Shown: positions 19,669-27,807, counted from the stretch's first letter. The stretch is 64,000 nucleotides of DNA from a bacterium (GCA_024224155.1 JAAENP010000364.1:1-64000), one strand, 5' to 3'. Numbers and translations: made by a program. Notes: generated by a model from the letters alone, not told the origin.

Positions 19669-19735
19669 CCGTAACTATCGGGGCCCTATGCGCCGCGCTC
19701 TTCAAAGCGCCCCGACACGTACTTGTGCAAAACGC
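19483..19735. repeat. Long direct repeat, left copy (253 bp)
   Basis: This segment holds the 3' end of the membrane-protein gene and, convergently, the last 16 codons of a BrnA-like antitoxin. It matches 25120-25363 with about seven substitutions and one nine-base insertion (after 19670). Left of it the membrane-protein gene is intact; right of it sequence identity stops inside the antitoxin reading frame. Confidence 0.9.
19686..19733 (-). pseudogene. 3' remnant of a BrnA-like antitoxin gene
   Basis: Sixteen codons including the stop read VLHKYVSGRFEERGA on the minus strand, identical in sense to the end of the intact antitoxin at 25314-25589. Upstream sequence is unrelated, so this is a truncated leftover created with the direct repeat. 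The gap from here to 19966 shows nothing else I can support. Confidence 0.85.
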
Positions 19736-19966
19736 CGTAAGACTCTGGCCAAAGGCTGCGGCTGCTACGACGTGAGCGCTGCCGCAGTCGCTGGGATCGT
19801 GCCGATGTGTGGGCCACCGCGAGGACGCCTGCAAGTACATCCTAGCTCGACTCCAGACGCGGTCAGGAGCCGCCGACACACTCCGCTACACTTGTGGCTT
19901 AGCAACTCTGAATAGGCTTTCGCTAGTCGACGCCTTCTCGATTTCGACCTGAAAAGGAGGTAACCC

Positions 19967-20161
19967 ATGGAGCCGTTGATGGTTGGTCTCGCTGTCCTCG
20001 CAGCCCTGGTGCTCATTCCGTTAGCAATTGCACTGTTTCAGTGGCTTTGGAACATCACCATGCCTGACGTCTTCAATCTCAACATCATCACTTTTTGGCA
20101 GGCGTTTCGCCTGCTGCTGATCGCAGCCTTCTTGTTCGGAGCGGGAAGGAGCGGCGGCTAG
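19967..20161 (+). CDS. Small membrane protein, 64 residues
   Basis: A very strong ribosome binding site (AAAGGAGGT) precedes the ATG. The protein has two hydrophobic segments (VGLAVLAALVLIPLAIALF and the region after ITFWQAFR) joined by a short loop, and ends GAGRSGG. The ITFWQAFxLLL..LFG pattern is familiar from small membrane proteins of unknown function in several phyla. Good start signal and composition support a real gene inside the rearranged island. Confidence 0.65.
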   Translation: MEPLMVGLAVLAALVLIPLAIALFQWLWNITMPDVFNLNIITFWQAFRLLLIAAFLFGAGRSGG

Positions 20162-20301
20162 CTCTCACTCATCGGACGGGTTGGTGGGGTCAGGTCACAG
20201 TCGCACCCTTGACACGCCGGTACCGACATCAGAGCCTTTCCAAGGCGCGGCAGCGCAGAACAGTCTAGGCCCGGCATCTTCGCTCGCTGCAGGGCACCTC
20301 G

Positions 20302-20988
20302 GTGTCACACGGCGAGCGGCTCGACTCGGCCGGTGTACGGTTCTTGCTCGACATCGATCCCAAAGGTACGGAGCGCCACCTAAACCTGATGGACGAGAAC
20401 GGCGGCCGCATCTCGATCTACGTGGCCTTTGCCACCCTCGACCCCGACCTCGATTTAGAGCGCCTCGAAGCAGCGATCGCGAAGCACGACGTTCTCGTGC
20501 TCGGCATCAACAACTACTGTCGACGCCTGATCCCGCTGGCCCAGGGACTCGATCGGCCGATCTGGTGCGACATTCACGACTACGACGGGCACGCCGACTA
20601 CCATCGCGACTTCGTGGAAGCCGCTGACGTCCTGTTCCTGAGCTCGGACCAGCTGCCCGGCTACCGCGACTTTATGGAGGCTCAGGTCGCGGCCGGCAAG
20701 TCGCTCGTCGTCTGCACCCACGGACGCCAGGGCGCCTCCGTCCTAAGCGGAGACGGACAGTGGGCGGAGCAGCCCATCGCCGGTGGCTTCGAGCGGGTCG
20801 ACACCAACGGCGCCGGCGACGCCTTCTTCGCCGGCTTCCTCTCGTCCTGGCTCGACGGCAAGCCGGTGCGCCGGTGCCTCGAGGTCGCCAGCGTGGTCGC
20901 CGGCCTCTGCGTCACCTCACGAGAGCTGGCGTCGGCCGAGCTCAGTCCTGCCCGTATACGGGCCGAGCTCGAAAGGCTCGGATGGTGA
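20302..20988 (+). pseudogene. PfkB-family carbohydrate kinase, 5'-truncated
   Basis: The frame encodes the C-terminal two thirds of a ribokinase-type sugar kinase. The nucleotide-site signature DTNGAGDAFFAGF is intact (the catalytic Asp is in GAGD), and GVRFLLDIDPKGTERHLNL matches the lid/substrate region. About 60-80 N-terminal residues, including the Gly-Gly signature 1 and the first strands, are missing, and no other frame upstream supplies them. The nearest start is GTG at 20302 without a ribosome binding site. Family members have about 300 residues against 228 here. I regard it as a remnant; an active shortened enzyme is less likely. Confidence 0.7.
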
Positions 20989-21200
20989 CACTCGTTAGAT
21001 TCAGGATGGTAGACCGTACGGGATTCGAACTCCGGCCAGCGTCCCTCCAAGTCTGGGCACCTGGGTGCACCGAAACCTCGAAGCGTCTCTAACGACGGAC
21101 GGCGGCTCTTTAGGGTCTTGCGGCCCCTCCGACGGCTCTCCCCTGACACGCCCACCCTTTCGGGTGTTGCCCTGTCCCATCGCAAGGTATAGGAAGGGAT

Positions 21201-21293
21201 TGCCTCGACAAAGGCACATCTGGGAAAACCCAGGCCGCCGAGTTGCCGAAGGGTTGTCGGAGCCCGCGTGAGTGCTCCGTTCGACAAGGAGGT
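21201..21293 (+). promoter_or_regulatory. Structured leader with mutually exclusive pairings before a regulator gene
   Basis: CGACAA at 21206-21211 can pair with TTGTCG at 21254-21259, enclosing a hairpin CTGGG-AAAA-CCCAG and a GGCA/TGCC helix. The same TTGTCG can instead pair with a second CGACAA at 21282-21287, extended by GGAGC/GCTCC, which abuts the Shine-Dalgarno AAGGAGGTGA ahead of the ATG at 21301. The 3' half (CCGCCGAGTTGCCGAAGGG) closely resembles that of the GEMM-like element at 22150-22268, but the GACGCAAAGC core and the third helix are absent. The rest of the gap 20989-21200 shows nothing I can support. Confidence 0.45.
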
Positions 21294-21300
21294 GACATTC

Positions 21301-22027
21301 ATGAACGCGAGTAAGAGCCGTCGAGCTTGCCGGCGATGCCACCTTCGCGGCCGACTCAGGGGGCAAGATCATCGCCTGGAACGAGACCGCAGAACAGCGC
21401 CTCGGCTATCCGCCCTCCGAGGTCGTCGGCCGGTGTTGCTGGAGCGTTTTAGACGGCCGGGAGGTCCACCGCGCTCGTCGCTGCGACGAGAGCTGTCCCT
21501 ACCTGGCATCGCTGAGAGCACCGGGCAGCCCGGAACAGCTGTTTCTGTGCCCGATGAGGCCAAAGCGGATGACTTCCCGCAAGCGTCCGGCGAGCCGACT
21601 CGAGTCGACATGTCGACTTTCGTGGTGCAGGAAGAGACCGGAACGAGAGAGGTGGTTCACCTTTTCTAGAGCCGCGCCCCTGAACGAAGCGGCCTTTCGC
21701 TACTATCCGCGCCTTGCGCGGGTTCGGGAGTTCGTGCTTTCCAGCTATTCGGAACAACTCACCCTGGCGGATGCGGCCCGGGTTGCCCGCATGGAACGGA
21801 CGGCGTTCTCCGACTTCTTTCACCGCAAGACGGGCGTTCGGTTTCGGGACTGGCTAGCTGGCGTTCGCGTGACCAAAGCGCAGGAGCTTCTCGCTGAAAG
21901 AGATTTTCCGGTCACCAAGGTGGCTCGCAAGGTCGGCTATGGCAGTGTTCGCTCGTTCGAGCGCGTCTTTCTGAGAACGACCGGCGTGACTGCGGTCGCG
22001 TACAAGAAAACGAAACGGCCGTCGTAG
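21301..22027 (+). pseudogene. PAS domain-AraC family regulator broken by frameshifts
   Basis: The strong Shine-Dalgarno and ATG at 21301 start in one frame. A PAS-like segment (DATFAADSGGKIIAWNETAE, EVVGRCCWSVLDG, then a CDESCP pair) runs in a second frame to about 21540. Its natural continuation (PTRVDMSTFVVQEETGTREV, VHLF) returns to the first frame and stops at 21669. The C-terminal AraC/XylS-type helix-turn-helix pair (LTLADAARVARMERTAFSDF and VTKVARKVGYGSVRSFERVF) is again in the second frame and ends at 22027. Three changes of frame are needed, near 21312, 21545 and 21665. Either it is a decayed gene or the assembly has indels here. Confidence 0.7.
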
Positions 22028-22149
22028 ATCTCGGGGCGCGCCAAATACTTGTCGCCTCCCGCCAAAGAACCGTCGCCGCATCGAGGGGTGGTCGTCGACT
22101 GCCCGTGCGGGTGTTCCCAAAGCCATTTGGATATGGCAATAAGAGCATT

Positions 22150-22268
22150 GCCCCGACAAGGGCTCACCTAGCTCAAAAGACTAGGGTCGCAAAGCTACGG
22201 ATCCTCGTTTCTCCGCGACGGCCCCCCGCCACGAAGATCCCAAGACCGCCGGGCTGCCGAAGGGCGTC
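22150..22268 (+). ncRNA. GEMM-type (cyclic-di-GMP-I-like) riboswitch candidate
   Basis: The core GGGTCGCAAAGCTACGG follows the consensus GGGACGCAAAGCCACGG of the GEMM-I aptamer. P2 is CCTAG (22167-22171) with CTAGG (22181-22185) around an A-rich loop. P3 is GGATC (22199-22203) with GATCC (22236-22240). The conserved 3' part GACCGCCGGGCTGCCGA matches GAyrGCCgGGyTrCCGA, and outer pairing GCCC/GGGC closes the element. Downstream, strong hairpins around 22354-22410 could form the expression platform. It lies 217 bases before a subtilisin-like protease gene; GEMM elements often control extracellular functions. Confidence 0.6.
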
Positions 22269-22484
22269 TCATTCCCTCGAGCAAGAGAGGAAGTGGCGGT
22301 GTCAACCAGCGAGATCGCAATGCCGGGGCAGCTCCCACCGAGTGAACAGGCTCGGGCACCCCCCCGACCGAAGTGCCCGATCGCCGCGGGCTCCCGATCG
22401 GCGGCCGTCTCCGTCTCCGCAATCATGAGAGATACAAACCGGTGGCCCTGTCCGTGCCACACCCCGATGAAGGAATAGAGCGAC

Positions 22485-24842
22485 ATGCCAATCACACGAG
22501 AACGAGTCAAAAAGGAAACCAAGTTCGTTTACACGAACAAATTCATGGCCGAGGAGCTGGAGTTCAGGCCGTCCGAGGACGAGGTCGTGGCGACATTCGA
22601 CGAGCTGGAGGCCGCCGACGCCGCGAGCACGCTGTCGATGCGGGCAACCAGCACGCCCCTGGCCGCGCGGTCGGATCGCGGGTTCGCGATTCTGCGTCTG
22701 GGCGAGGAGGAAACGACCGCCAAGGCGATGGACTCCCTGGAAGCCGAGGACAAGGTGGCCAACGTACTGCCCGTCTTGTTCGACCAAGCCGACAATCGGC
22801 GCTACTTTCTACCCGACGAGCTGACCGTTCAGTTCCAGAGAGAGATCACGCCCGAACAGGCTCGGGAGATCATCGAAGCGCAAGGGTGCCGGGTCGTGGT
22901 CCAGCAGCGAACGCCGGGCTACTTCACTCTCAGCGTTCCCAAGGACAAGGGCCTCTTCGAGACCTTGCGAGCATTCTCGGAGCTCGAGGAGGTCGCGTTC
23001 GCCGAGCCCAGCGAGGTCGGTCTCGACGACACGCTGGTCGAGGCGACAGCCGAGCCACCGGTGAAAGTGGCCAAGCCCCCCGAGGCCCCCGAGCCAACCG
23101 TGCGCCTGGCCGAAGGCGAACTGCCGATCACGGAATTCGGTGAGCTCACCGGCTTCGAGGAGGGGATCGAGGTTCCCGCACTTCCCGAGTTCCTCTTCGA
23201 GGAAGAGGAGGATGTCCTGGCCCTGCCGAGCGACACCCATTTCGGGAAGCTCTGGGGTCTGCACAACACCGGACAGATGGTCAACGGCACCGCGGGGCTG
23301 GCCGACGCCGACATTGACGCTCCGCAAGCATGGACCATCACCAAGGGTTCGGATCGGGTCGTCGTCGCGGTCGTCGACACCGGAGCCGACCTCGACCACC
23401 CCGATCTGGCGCCCAACCTCTTCCCCCGCGGGGCTGAGGACTGGGACTTCGCTGACCCCACCGACAACGTGCCCTGGGACTCCGGTTATCACGGCAGTCA
23501 TGTCGCCGGAACAGCCACGGCACCGGAGAACGGCCAGGGAGTGGTCGGAGTGGCTCCGCACTGCCGCACCATGCCGTTGCGGGTCAAGCTGATCTCCGGC
23601 ATGAACGCCAACCGGGCCGATGCCATCAACTACGTGGCCGAGCAGGCGGCGACCCATCCCGAGCTGCGCTTTGTCATCAACTGCAGCTGGAAGATGAGTG
23701 GCAACTTCGCCGGCGTCCACAACGCCATCCAGAACGCGGTGGCGCACAACGTCGTGGTCATCTTCGCCGCGGGCAACAGCTACGGTGCCGTCACCTATCC
23801 GGCGGTCTACCCCGAGGTAATCGCCGTCGCCGCTACCGATCAGCAAGACGTCAAGCCCAACTTTTCGGCCTTCGGCCCCGAGGTGGACGTCTCGGCGCCG
23901 GGTGTGAACGTCTACTCGTCCATGCCGGACGATACCTACGGCTATCTGGACGGAACGTCGATGGCCTCACCGCACGTGGCCGGTCTGGCGGCGTTGATCT
24001 GGTCTCGTAACCCGAGCCTCACCAACGCCCAGGTCCGCTCGATCATCGAGACGACCTGCGACGACGTCTACGCGAAGAACCCGACCTTGGTCGGCAAGCT
24101 CGGTGCCGGGCGCATCAACGCCTACCGCGCACTCAAGGCGACGCCGGCGCCTCCCATTCCGTGGAAGCTCCTGCGCGAGCTGAAGTATCCGCAGCCTAAC
24201 GCCGGATCTTCGACCGGTCTGTCGTTCGTGCCGAAGATCCAGGTGCCCTGGTTCGGCATCAGGCCGGCGCTGGCCTTCCTCACTCAGAAGGCCTATTCGG
24301 AGCAGGTGTTCTTCATGAACCCATGGTCCGGGGCGGTTCTGCGCACCGTGGACCCGGTGGCCAACGACACCATCGGCAGCCTGGCCTGGGACGGCGCCGC
24401 CCTGCGCGTGGCGAACGTCACCGTCGGCGCCGGATCGATCAACCGGATCAACCCGTTCACCGGAGCACAGATCGGTTCCATCCCGGCTCCCGCCGGCCGC
24501 GGCGAGGGTCTGGCGGCGGCCGGTCCCTGGCTCTTCTACTCGACCATCAACCGGATCCACATTCTGTGGGCTCCGACCGGTGCGGTGGTGCGGTCGTATC
24601 CACCTCCCGGTGGCCCCTGCCGCGCGCTCACGTTCGGCGGAGGCTGGTTGTTTAGCGGCAACTCGTTAACCGGCGAGGTCACCGTCTTCCATCCGTGGAC
24701 TCTCCACGTGCGCGGGATCATCACGGTCCCCGGCGGCGGGGCCCAACGGATCGAGGGCCTGGCCTACGACGCGACGCGCCGTACGCTGTACGTCGCCAAT
24801 CAGAGCCAGAACAAGATCTACGCACTCGCAGTGTTCCTCTAG
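22485..24842 (+). CDS. Subtilisin-like serine protease (S8) with C-terminal propeller-like domain
   Basis: The protein has 785 residues. Residues 1-245 form a long acidic prodomain-like region (two fervidolysin-like segments, RYFLPDELTVQF and VPKDKGLFETLR). The S8 domain spans about 255-560, with the catalytic triad Asp298 (VVDTGADLDH), His336 (GYHGSHVAGT) and Ser492 (GTSMASPHVAG). Asn in FAAGNSYG is the oxyanion residue. The last 200 residues contain four or five strand repeats with WxWDG and PxTG-like turns, probably a small beta propeller. No signal peptide is visible at the chosen ATG, which is odd for this family. GAAGGA lies 13 bases upstream. A riboswitch candidate precedes the gene. 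Confidence 0.92.
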   Translation: MPITRERVKKETKFVYTNKFMAEELEFRPSEDEVVATFDELEAADAASTLSMRATSTPLAARSDRGFAILRLGEEETTAKAMDSLEAEDKVANVLPVLFDQADNRRYFLPDELTVQFQREITPEQAREIIEAQGCRVVVQQRTPGYFTLSVPKDKGLFETLRAFSELEEVAFAEPSEVGLDDTLVEATAEPPVKVAKPPEAPEPTVRLAEGELPITEFGELTGFEEGIEVPALPEFLFEEEEDVLALPSDTHFGKLWGLHNTGQMVNGTAGLADADIDAPQAWTITKGSDRVVVAVVDTGADLDHPDLAPNLFPRGAEDWDFADPTDNVPWDSGYHGSHVAGTATAPENGQGVVGVAPHCRTMPLRVKLISGMNANRADAINYVAEQAATHPELRFVINCSWKMSGNFAGVHNAIQNAVAHNVVVIFAAGNSYGAVTYPAVYPEVIAVAATDQQDVKPNFSAFGPEVDVSAPGVNVYSSMPDDTYGYLDGTSMASPHVAGLAALIWSRNPSLTNAQVRSIIETTCDDVYAKNPTLVGKLGAGRINAYRALKATPAPPIPWKLLRELKYPQPNAGSSTGLSFVPKIQVPWFGIRPALAFLTQKAYSEQVFFMNPWSGAVLRTVDPVANDTIGSLAWDGAALRVANVTVGAGSINRINPFTGAQIGSIPAPAGRGEGLAAAGPWLFYSTINRIHILWAPTGAVVRSYPPPGGPCRALTFGGGWLFSGNSLTGEVTVFHPWTLHVRGIITVPGGGAQRIEGLAYDATRRTLYVANQSQNKIYALAVFL

Positions 24843-24868
24843 CCGATTGCGTGGAAGTTGATGCGAGA

Positions 24869-24899
24869 AGCCCCGGGGCGCCGCCGGCGCCCCGGGGCT
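24869..24899 (+). terminator. Perfect GC-rich inverted repeat after the S8 protease gene
   Basis: Fifteen-base arms (AGCCCCGGGGCGCCG and its complement) flank a single C, 27 bases after the stop codon. There is no T tract. It probably forms the 3' end structure of the protease mRNA. Confidence 0.65.
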
Positions 24900-24909
24900 C
24901 TTGGCGCTG

Positions 24910-24925
24910 GGTGCCACCCTTTTCT
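24910..24925. repeat. Left arm of a 16 bp inverted repeat around the toxin-antitoxin region
   Basis: GGTGCCACCCTTTTCT here is the exact reverse complement of 25920-25935. The roughly 1 kb between the arms holds the right copy of the long direct repeat and the toxin-antitoxin pair. The remaining sequence from 24926 to 25119 has no gene I can support; a related but imperfect motif occurs near 25004-25023. Confidence 0.6.
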
Positions 24926-25119
24926 GCAAGAAGAAGCGGTTGCTTTGCGTCTTCTAAGGCATGGCGAGGCCCCCGGGCTGGACTCCGCTGGGCTTTGGGA
25001 AGATCAAGAAAAGGCTGGTACCTCTATCGGGGGGAACCTTTTTTTCGGGCTGGAACCTTCTCATCCATCGGCTGAGTACCCAACCTCAAGAAGCGTCTGG
25101 CACCCCTTTGTCAGAGCAC

Positions 25120-25305
25120 TCGGGCGAGCTGCGCTGGCTGACCGAGAGGTCGACAGCGGTCGCGCTCCTGTCGCTGCCGATCGTCGCCGCGGCGGTCGCG
25201 GCAATGCTCAACTTCTTCGTCGCCTTCTACCGCTACCTGCCTCGCGATGTGAGCGAGCGGCGGCTACTCCCACCTCACGGGGTGTTGCCGCCCTCGCAAG
25301 ACTAG
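25120..25305 (+). pseudogene. 3' remnant of the membrane-protein gene
   Basis: Sixty-one codons plus a stop begin SGELRWLTERSTAVALLSLP and end with VLPPSQD, collinear with the end of the intact gene at 18979-19668 with a few substitutions. No start codon or upstream part of the gene is present. It converges on the intact antitoxin gene. Confidence 0.85.
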
Positions 25306-25363
25306 CCGGGGCCCTATGCGCCGCGCTCTTCAAAGCGCCCCGACACGTACTTGTGCAAAACGC
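25120..25363. repeat. Long direct repeat, right copy (244 bp)
   Basis: Matches 19483-19735. Here the antitoxin side is intact and the membrane-protein side is truncated, the mirror image of the left copy. The start of identity (TCGGGCGAGC) and its end (AAAACGC) are sharp at both copies. Confidence 0.9.
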
Positions 25364-25589
25364 TCGAGACCAGGGTCTGATAGGGGATCCCCTCTTCCAA
25401 CGCTCTCAGCTGAAGAGCTTCGAGATCCTTGGTGGAAATCCGGATATTGATGCGCCGGTCCTTTCGAAAAGTAGCCTTGGCGTACTCGCTGTAGCGAGCC
25501 ATCTCTCTCTTCCGATTGCGGACCGGTTGCCATTCTTCGGCTTCGACCGCTCGCACGAGGTCGCGTTCTTCCTTGTCTAGCTTAGCCAT
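25314..25589 (-). CDS. BrnA/CopG-like antitoxin
   Basis: The protein has 91 residues. The C-terminal half (KDRRINIRISTKDLEALQLR, EEGIPYQTLVSSVLHKYVSG) is a ribbon-helix-helix fold typical of CopG-type antitoxins paired with BrnT-family toxins. The N-terminal half is charged and would wrap the toxin. It follows the toxin gene by four bases, matching the toxin-first order of brnTA. Such antitoxins neutralise the toxin and autoregulate the promoter. The last 16 codons also occur at 19686-19733. Confidence 0.85.
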   Translation of the reverse strand: MAKLDKEERDLVRAVEAEEWQPVRNRKREMARYSEYAKATFRKDRRINIRISTKDLEALQLRALEEGIPYQTLVSSVLHKYVSGRFEERGA

Positions 25590-25593
25590 TGAA

Positions 25594-25866
25594 CTAGCCT
25601 CCCAGGTACTTCTTCGTCGCTTTCCGGCTGGGGATGATTGTTTTGAGAAACACCTCGGTCTCGGACTCTACGAACGGAACGACATAAGCGTATGCCTCTA
25701 CCTCGACGATAAAGACACGCTGTTTCGGATATCGCTCCTTATTCGGGTGTTCAAGGATGTCGAGCAGATCGCCCCTTTCAATGTGAAAGACGATCTCCTC
25801 GAACGTGATGCCACGCTCCTGGCGTAGCTGGTTGCCTTTCTCCACACTCCAGGAGAAGTACTTCAC
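25594..25866 (-). CDS. BrnT-like ribonuclease toxin
   Basis: The protein has 90 residues. The sequence (MKYFSWSVEKGNQLRQERGI, then EIVFHIERGDLLDI and a C-terminal IPSRKATKKYL) fits the BrnT/DUF4258-type toxin family, which folds like RelE-type RNases. It is the first gene of a two-gene minus-strand unit with the ribbon-helix-helix antitoxin. Toxicity is inferred from the family. Confidence 0.82.
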   Translation of the reverse strand: MKYFSWSVEKGNQLRQERGITFEEIVFHIERGDLLDILEHPNKERYPKQRVFIVEVEAYAYVVPFVESETEVFLKTIIPSRKATKKYLGG

Positions 25867-25916
25867 GACAGGATCTTAACACAATGTGTGCCTTACGTCC
25901 TCAGCCCAGGAGACGT

Positions 25917-26516
25917 TCAAGAAAAGGGTGGCACCTCGTCAGCAGGGAGCCTTCCGCTACTCGGCTCGATAACCGTCAAGTGCGTTGTGCTTGGATAGCC
26001 GCCCTTCTCCGTCAGGATCATGACACCCCGATCAGTCAACAAGGGATGAATGGGAAACTGAAGCCAGGACACCCGTCTCCGCCATCGCCAACGTCGAGTC
26101 CTATCCCTCATGGAAAGGAGAAACTTGTAGCAGTCGGGAATCCAGCACTCGGCTCGCTCGTAGGCGATCTCTGCGGTTCCGAGACGAAAAAGGACCCCAC
26201 CAGGTACCTCAAGCAGGCCAAACAGGGCTTCGTAGGCAGCTATCTCACCGGAGCGTTGGAAACGGGCTTCGAAACGCTGATCGCTTGCGCTCATCGTTTC
26301 GAAGAGCCATTTGGCGATGTTCAGATTCTGCCGGTGAGCGACGACCTCTGCCAGCTTCTTCTCCTGTTTCCCATTGTCGCAGTCAACACAGGTCTTCCCG
26401 TCCGGCGTAAATGTGAGGACTCGTTCTACGAGGTCTGAGCCAATAGCCGGCGTAGAGAGGACTACTGAACAAAACAAGATCACCACCCGTACTCGGTTGA
26501 GTGCGTCACTAGCCAT
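25917..26516 (-). CDS. Secreted hypothetical protein, 199 residues
   Basis: The start is an ATG at 26514-26516 with GAGGTG about five bases upstream. A signal peptide (VVILFCSVVLSTPAIGS) is followed by a CVDCDNG cysteine pair and later C residues (ECWIPDCYKF), so disulphides are likely. No known family recognised. Its last codons (VPPFS, stop) coincide with the right arm of the 16 bp inverted repeat at 25920-25935. It lies on the same strand as, and 79 bases downstream of, the metalloprotease gene. Confidence 0.55.
   Translation of the reverse strand: MASDALNRVRVVILFCSVVLSTPAIGSDLVERVLTFTPDGKTCVDCDNGKQEKKLAEVVAHRQNLNIAKWLFETMSASDQRFEARFQRSGEIAAYEALFGLLEVPGGVLFRLGTAEIAYERAECWIPDCYKFLLSMRDRTRRWRWRRRVSWLQFPIHPLLTDRGVMILTEKGGYPSTTHLTVIEPSSGRLPADEVPPFS
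25920..25935. repeat. Right arm of the 16 bp inverted repeat
   Basis: AGAAAAGGGTGGCACC, exact complement of 24910-24925, overlapping the 3' end of the 199-residue gene. No target-site duplication is visible outside the two arms. Confidence 0.6.
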
Positions 26517-26595
26517 CAAGCACCTCAATTGAATGGAACCGCATCGCCGACTGGCTCTGAGCGTACCCCGATGCCCGCGCCGGACAGGCGGCCGC

Positions 26596-27807
26596 CTACG
26601 GAACGGAGCTATCCGCTGTGAACTGGCCGATGACCATGGTGCCATTGGCCAGGATCACCGAGGGTGCGGTCGCGGTCACCACGCCGCTGGCGCCGACCGT
26701 GTAGCTCGGACCGTAGGTGATGCTGTTGCAGGCTTCGTGGTTCTGGGTGTTGTTGTGGGTACCCGTGAAGGTCAGATCGATGTCGCCCACCGAGCAGCCC
26801 GAGTTCAAGACCTGATTGAAAAACCAGGTGAGATTCGAATTGTAGGAAAACGTGGGGTTGGTCATCCTTATGTGATCGCTGGCGCCGATAAAGGACCCTC
26901 CGAACGAACAGGACCCGAAGCCGGTCGTCGCCGACCGAATCACGATGTCGCAGCCACTCGTGTCGGCCTTGATCCCGCCATACACCATGTTGATGGTGTA
27001 GTCGTCCGCCGTACCGGCGATCTCGTCCAGCCCGGTCATTCCCATTCTGTAGGTCGCGACATCGTCGGCCTGGAGCGATCGCTGATCCTCGTCCGAGCCC
27101 TGACCTTGCTGCATCACCGCCTCGGTGTCAGCCACGGACACAGCAGAGCAAACGTCGCGACTGGCGTTGGCGGCAAAGTCGTGGCCGCCCGGGAGGTCCG
27201 CCACCAGCCGACTGTAGTTGCTCGACTCGGGATTCGCGACGCCGATGCAGGGGTTGTTGACCAGCTTCTCGAACCAATGGAGGTTCTGGTCGTCGCCCCG
27301 CTGGTCGTCACTTGTGCCGATCACCGTGTCAACGCCGGCGTCGAAAGCAAACATATTGTTCGCGCCGTCAGTGGCCTGGGTGAAGTTCGTGTTCGCGCCT
27401 TCGACGACTCCCATCTCAAAACCTAGGTTCGGATGCGCCAGCCCCGTGCAGTGCCCGAGCTCATGAAGAGTCAGCGACTCGAAATCCACGACTCCAGCCG
27501 GAATGTTGTTGTTGCCACCGAACAGCAAGTTCGGCGTCGACGCGGTCATGTTGTTGATCTCGAACACGATGTTCTGCACCGGAATCGCCATCAACGCGGC
27601 ATTCGCGGCAGTTGAGTCAATACAGACCTCGACATCGAGCACGCCGCCTACGCCGGTATATCCGGGAGGATGGGTAATGACGTCCAACCCGTTGGCTTCA
27701 CCGGCAAATACGAACGAACCGGCGCTGGCTGCAGCGGGCAAGAGAACCGCCGCGACACACAGCGAGAGCTTGGCGCTGAGAGCTCCTCTGCCCCTACGCA
27801 TCGTCAT
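26596..27807 (-). CDS. Secreted metzincin-type zinc metalloprotease candidate
   Basis: The protein has 403 residues and begins at the ATG at 27805-27807, which overlaps the upstream gene's stop by four bases (ATGA). A signal peptide (LCVAAVLLPAAASAG) is followed by a domain with HELGHCTGLAH at residues 115-125, the extended metzincin motif HExxHxxGxxH that supplies three zinc-binding histidines and the catalytic Glu. The C-terminal 200 residues are rich in Asn, Thr, Ser and Cys and beta-like, probably a surface or adhesion region. A Met-turn residue cannot be assigned with confidence. Substrate unknown. Confidence 0.7.
   Translation of the reverse strand: MTMRRGRGALSAKLSLCVAAVLLPAAASAGSFVFAGEANGLDVITHPPGYTGVGGVLDVEVCIDSTAANAALMAIPVQNIVFEINNMTASTPNLLFGGNNNIPAGVVDFESLTLHELGHCTGLAHPNLGFEMGVVEGANTNFTQATDGANNMFAFDAGVDTVIGTSDDQRGDDQNLHWFEKLVNNPCIGVANPESSNYSRLVADLPGGHDFAANASRDVCSAVSVADTEAVMQQGQGSDEDQRSLQADDVATYRMGMTGLDEIAGTADDYTINMVYGGIKADTSGCDIVIRSATTGFGSCSFGGSFIGASDHIRMTNPTFSYNSNLTWFFNQVLNSGCSVGDIDLTFTGTHNNTQNHEACNSITYGPSYTVGASGVVTATAPSVILANGTMVIGQFTADSSVP

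Noticed and set aside
20178-20216. GGTGGGGTCAGGTCAC followed by a TTGACAC-like segment, reminiscent of REP elements linked to IS200-type transposases
   Set aside because: Only one copy and no transposase are present in the window, so the resemblance rests on memory of other genomes and is not supported here.
21005-21070. A T-loop-like GATTCGAAC with TGGTAGAC resembling the reverse complement of a tRNA or tmRNA 3' end
   Set aside because: The T-arm does not pair in either orientation and no acceptor partner or tmRNA tag sequence lies within 400 bases. At most it is a degraded attachment site, which cannot be shown from this sequence.
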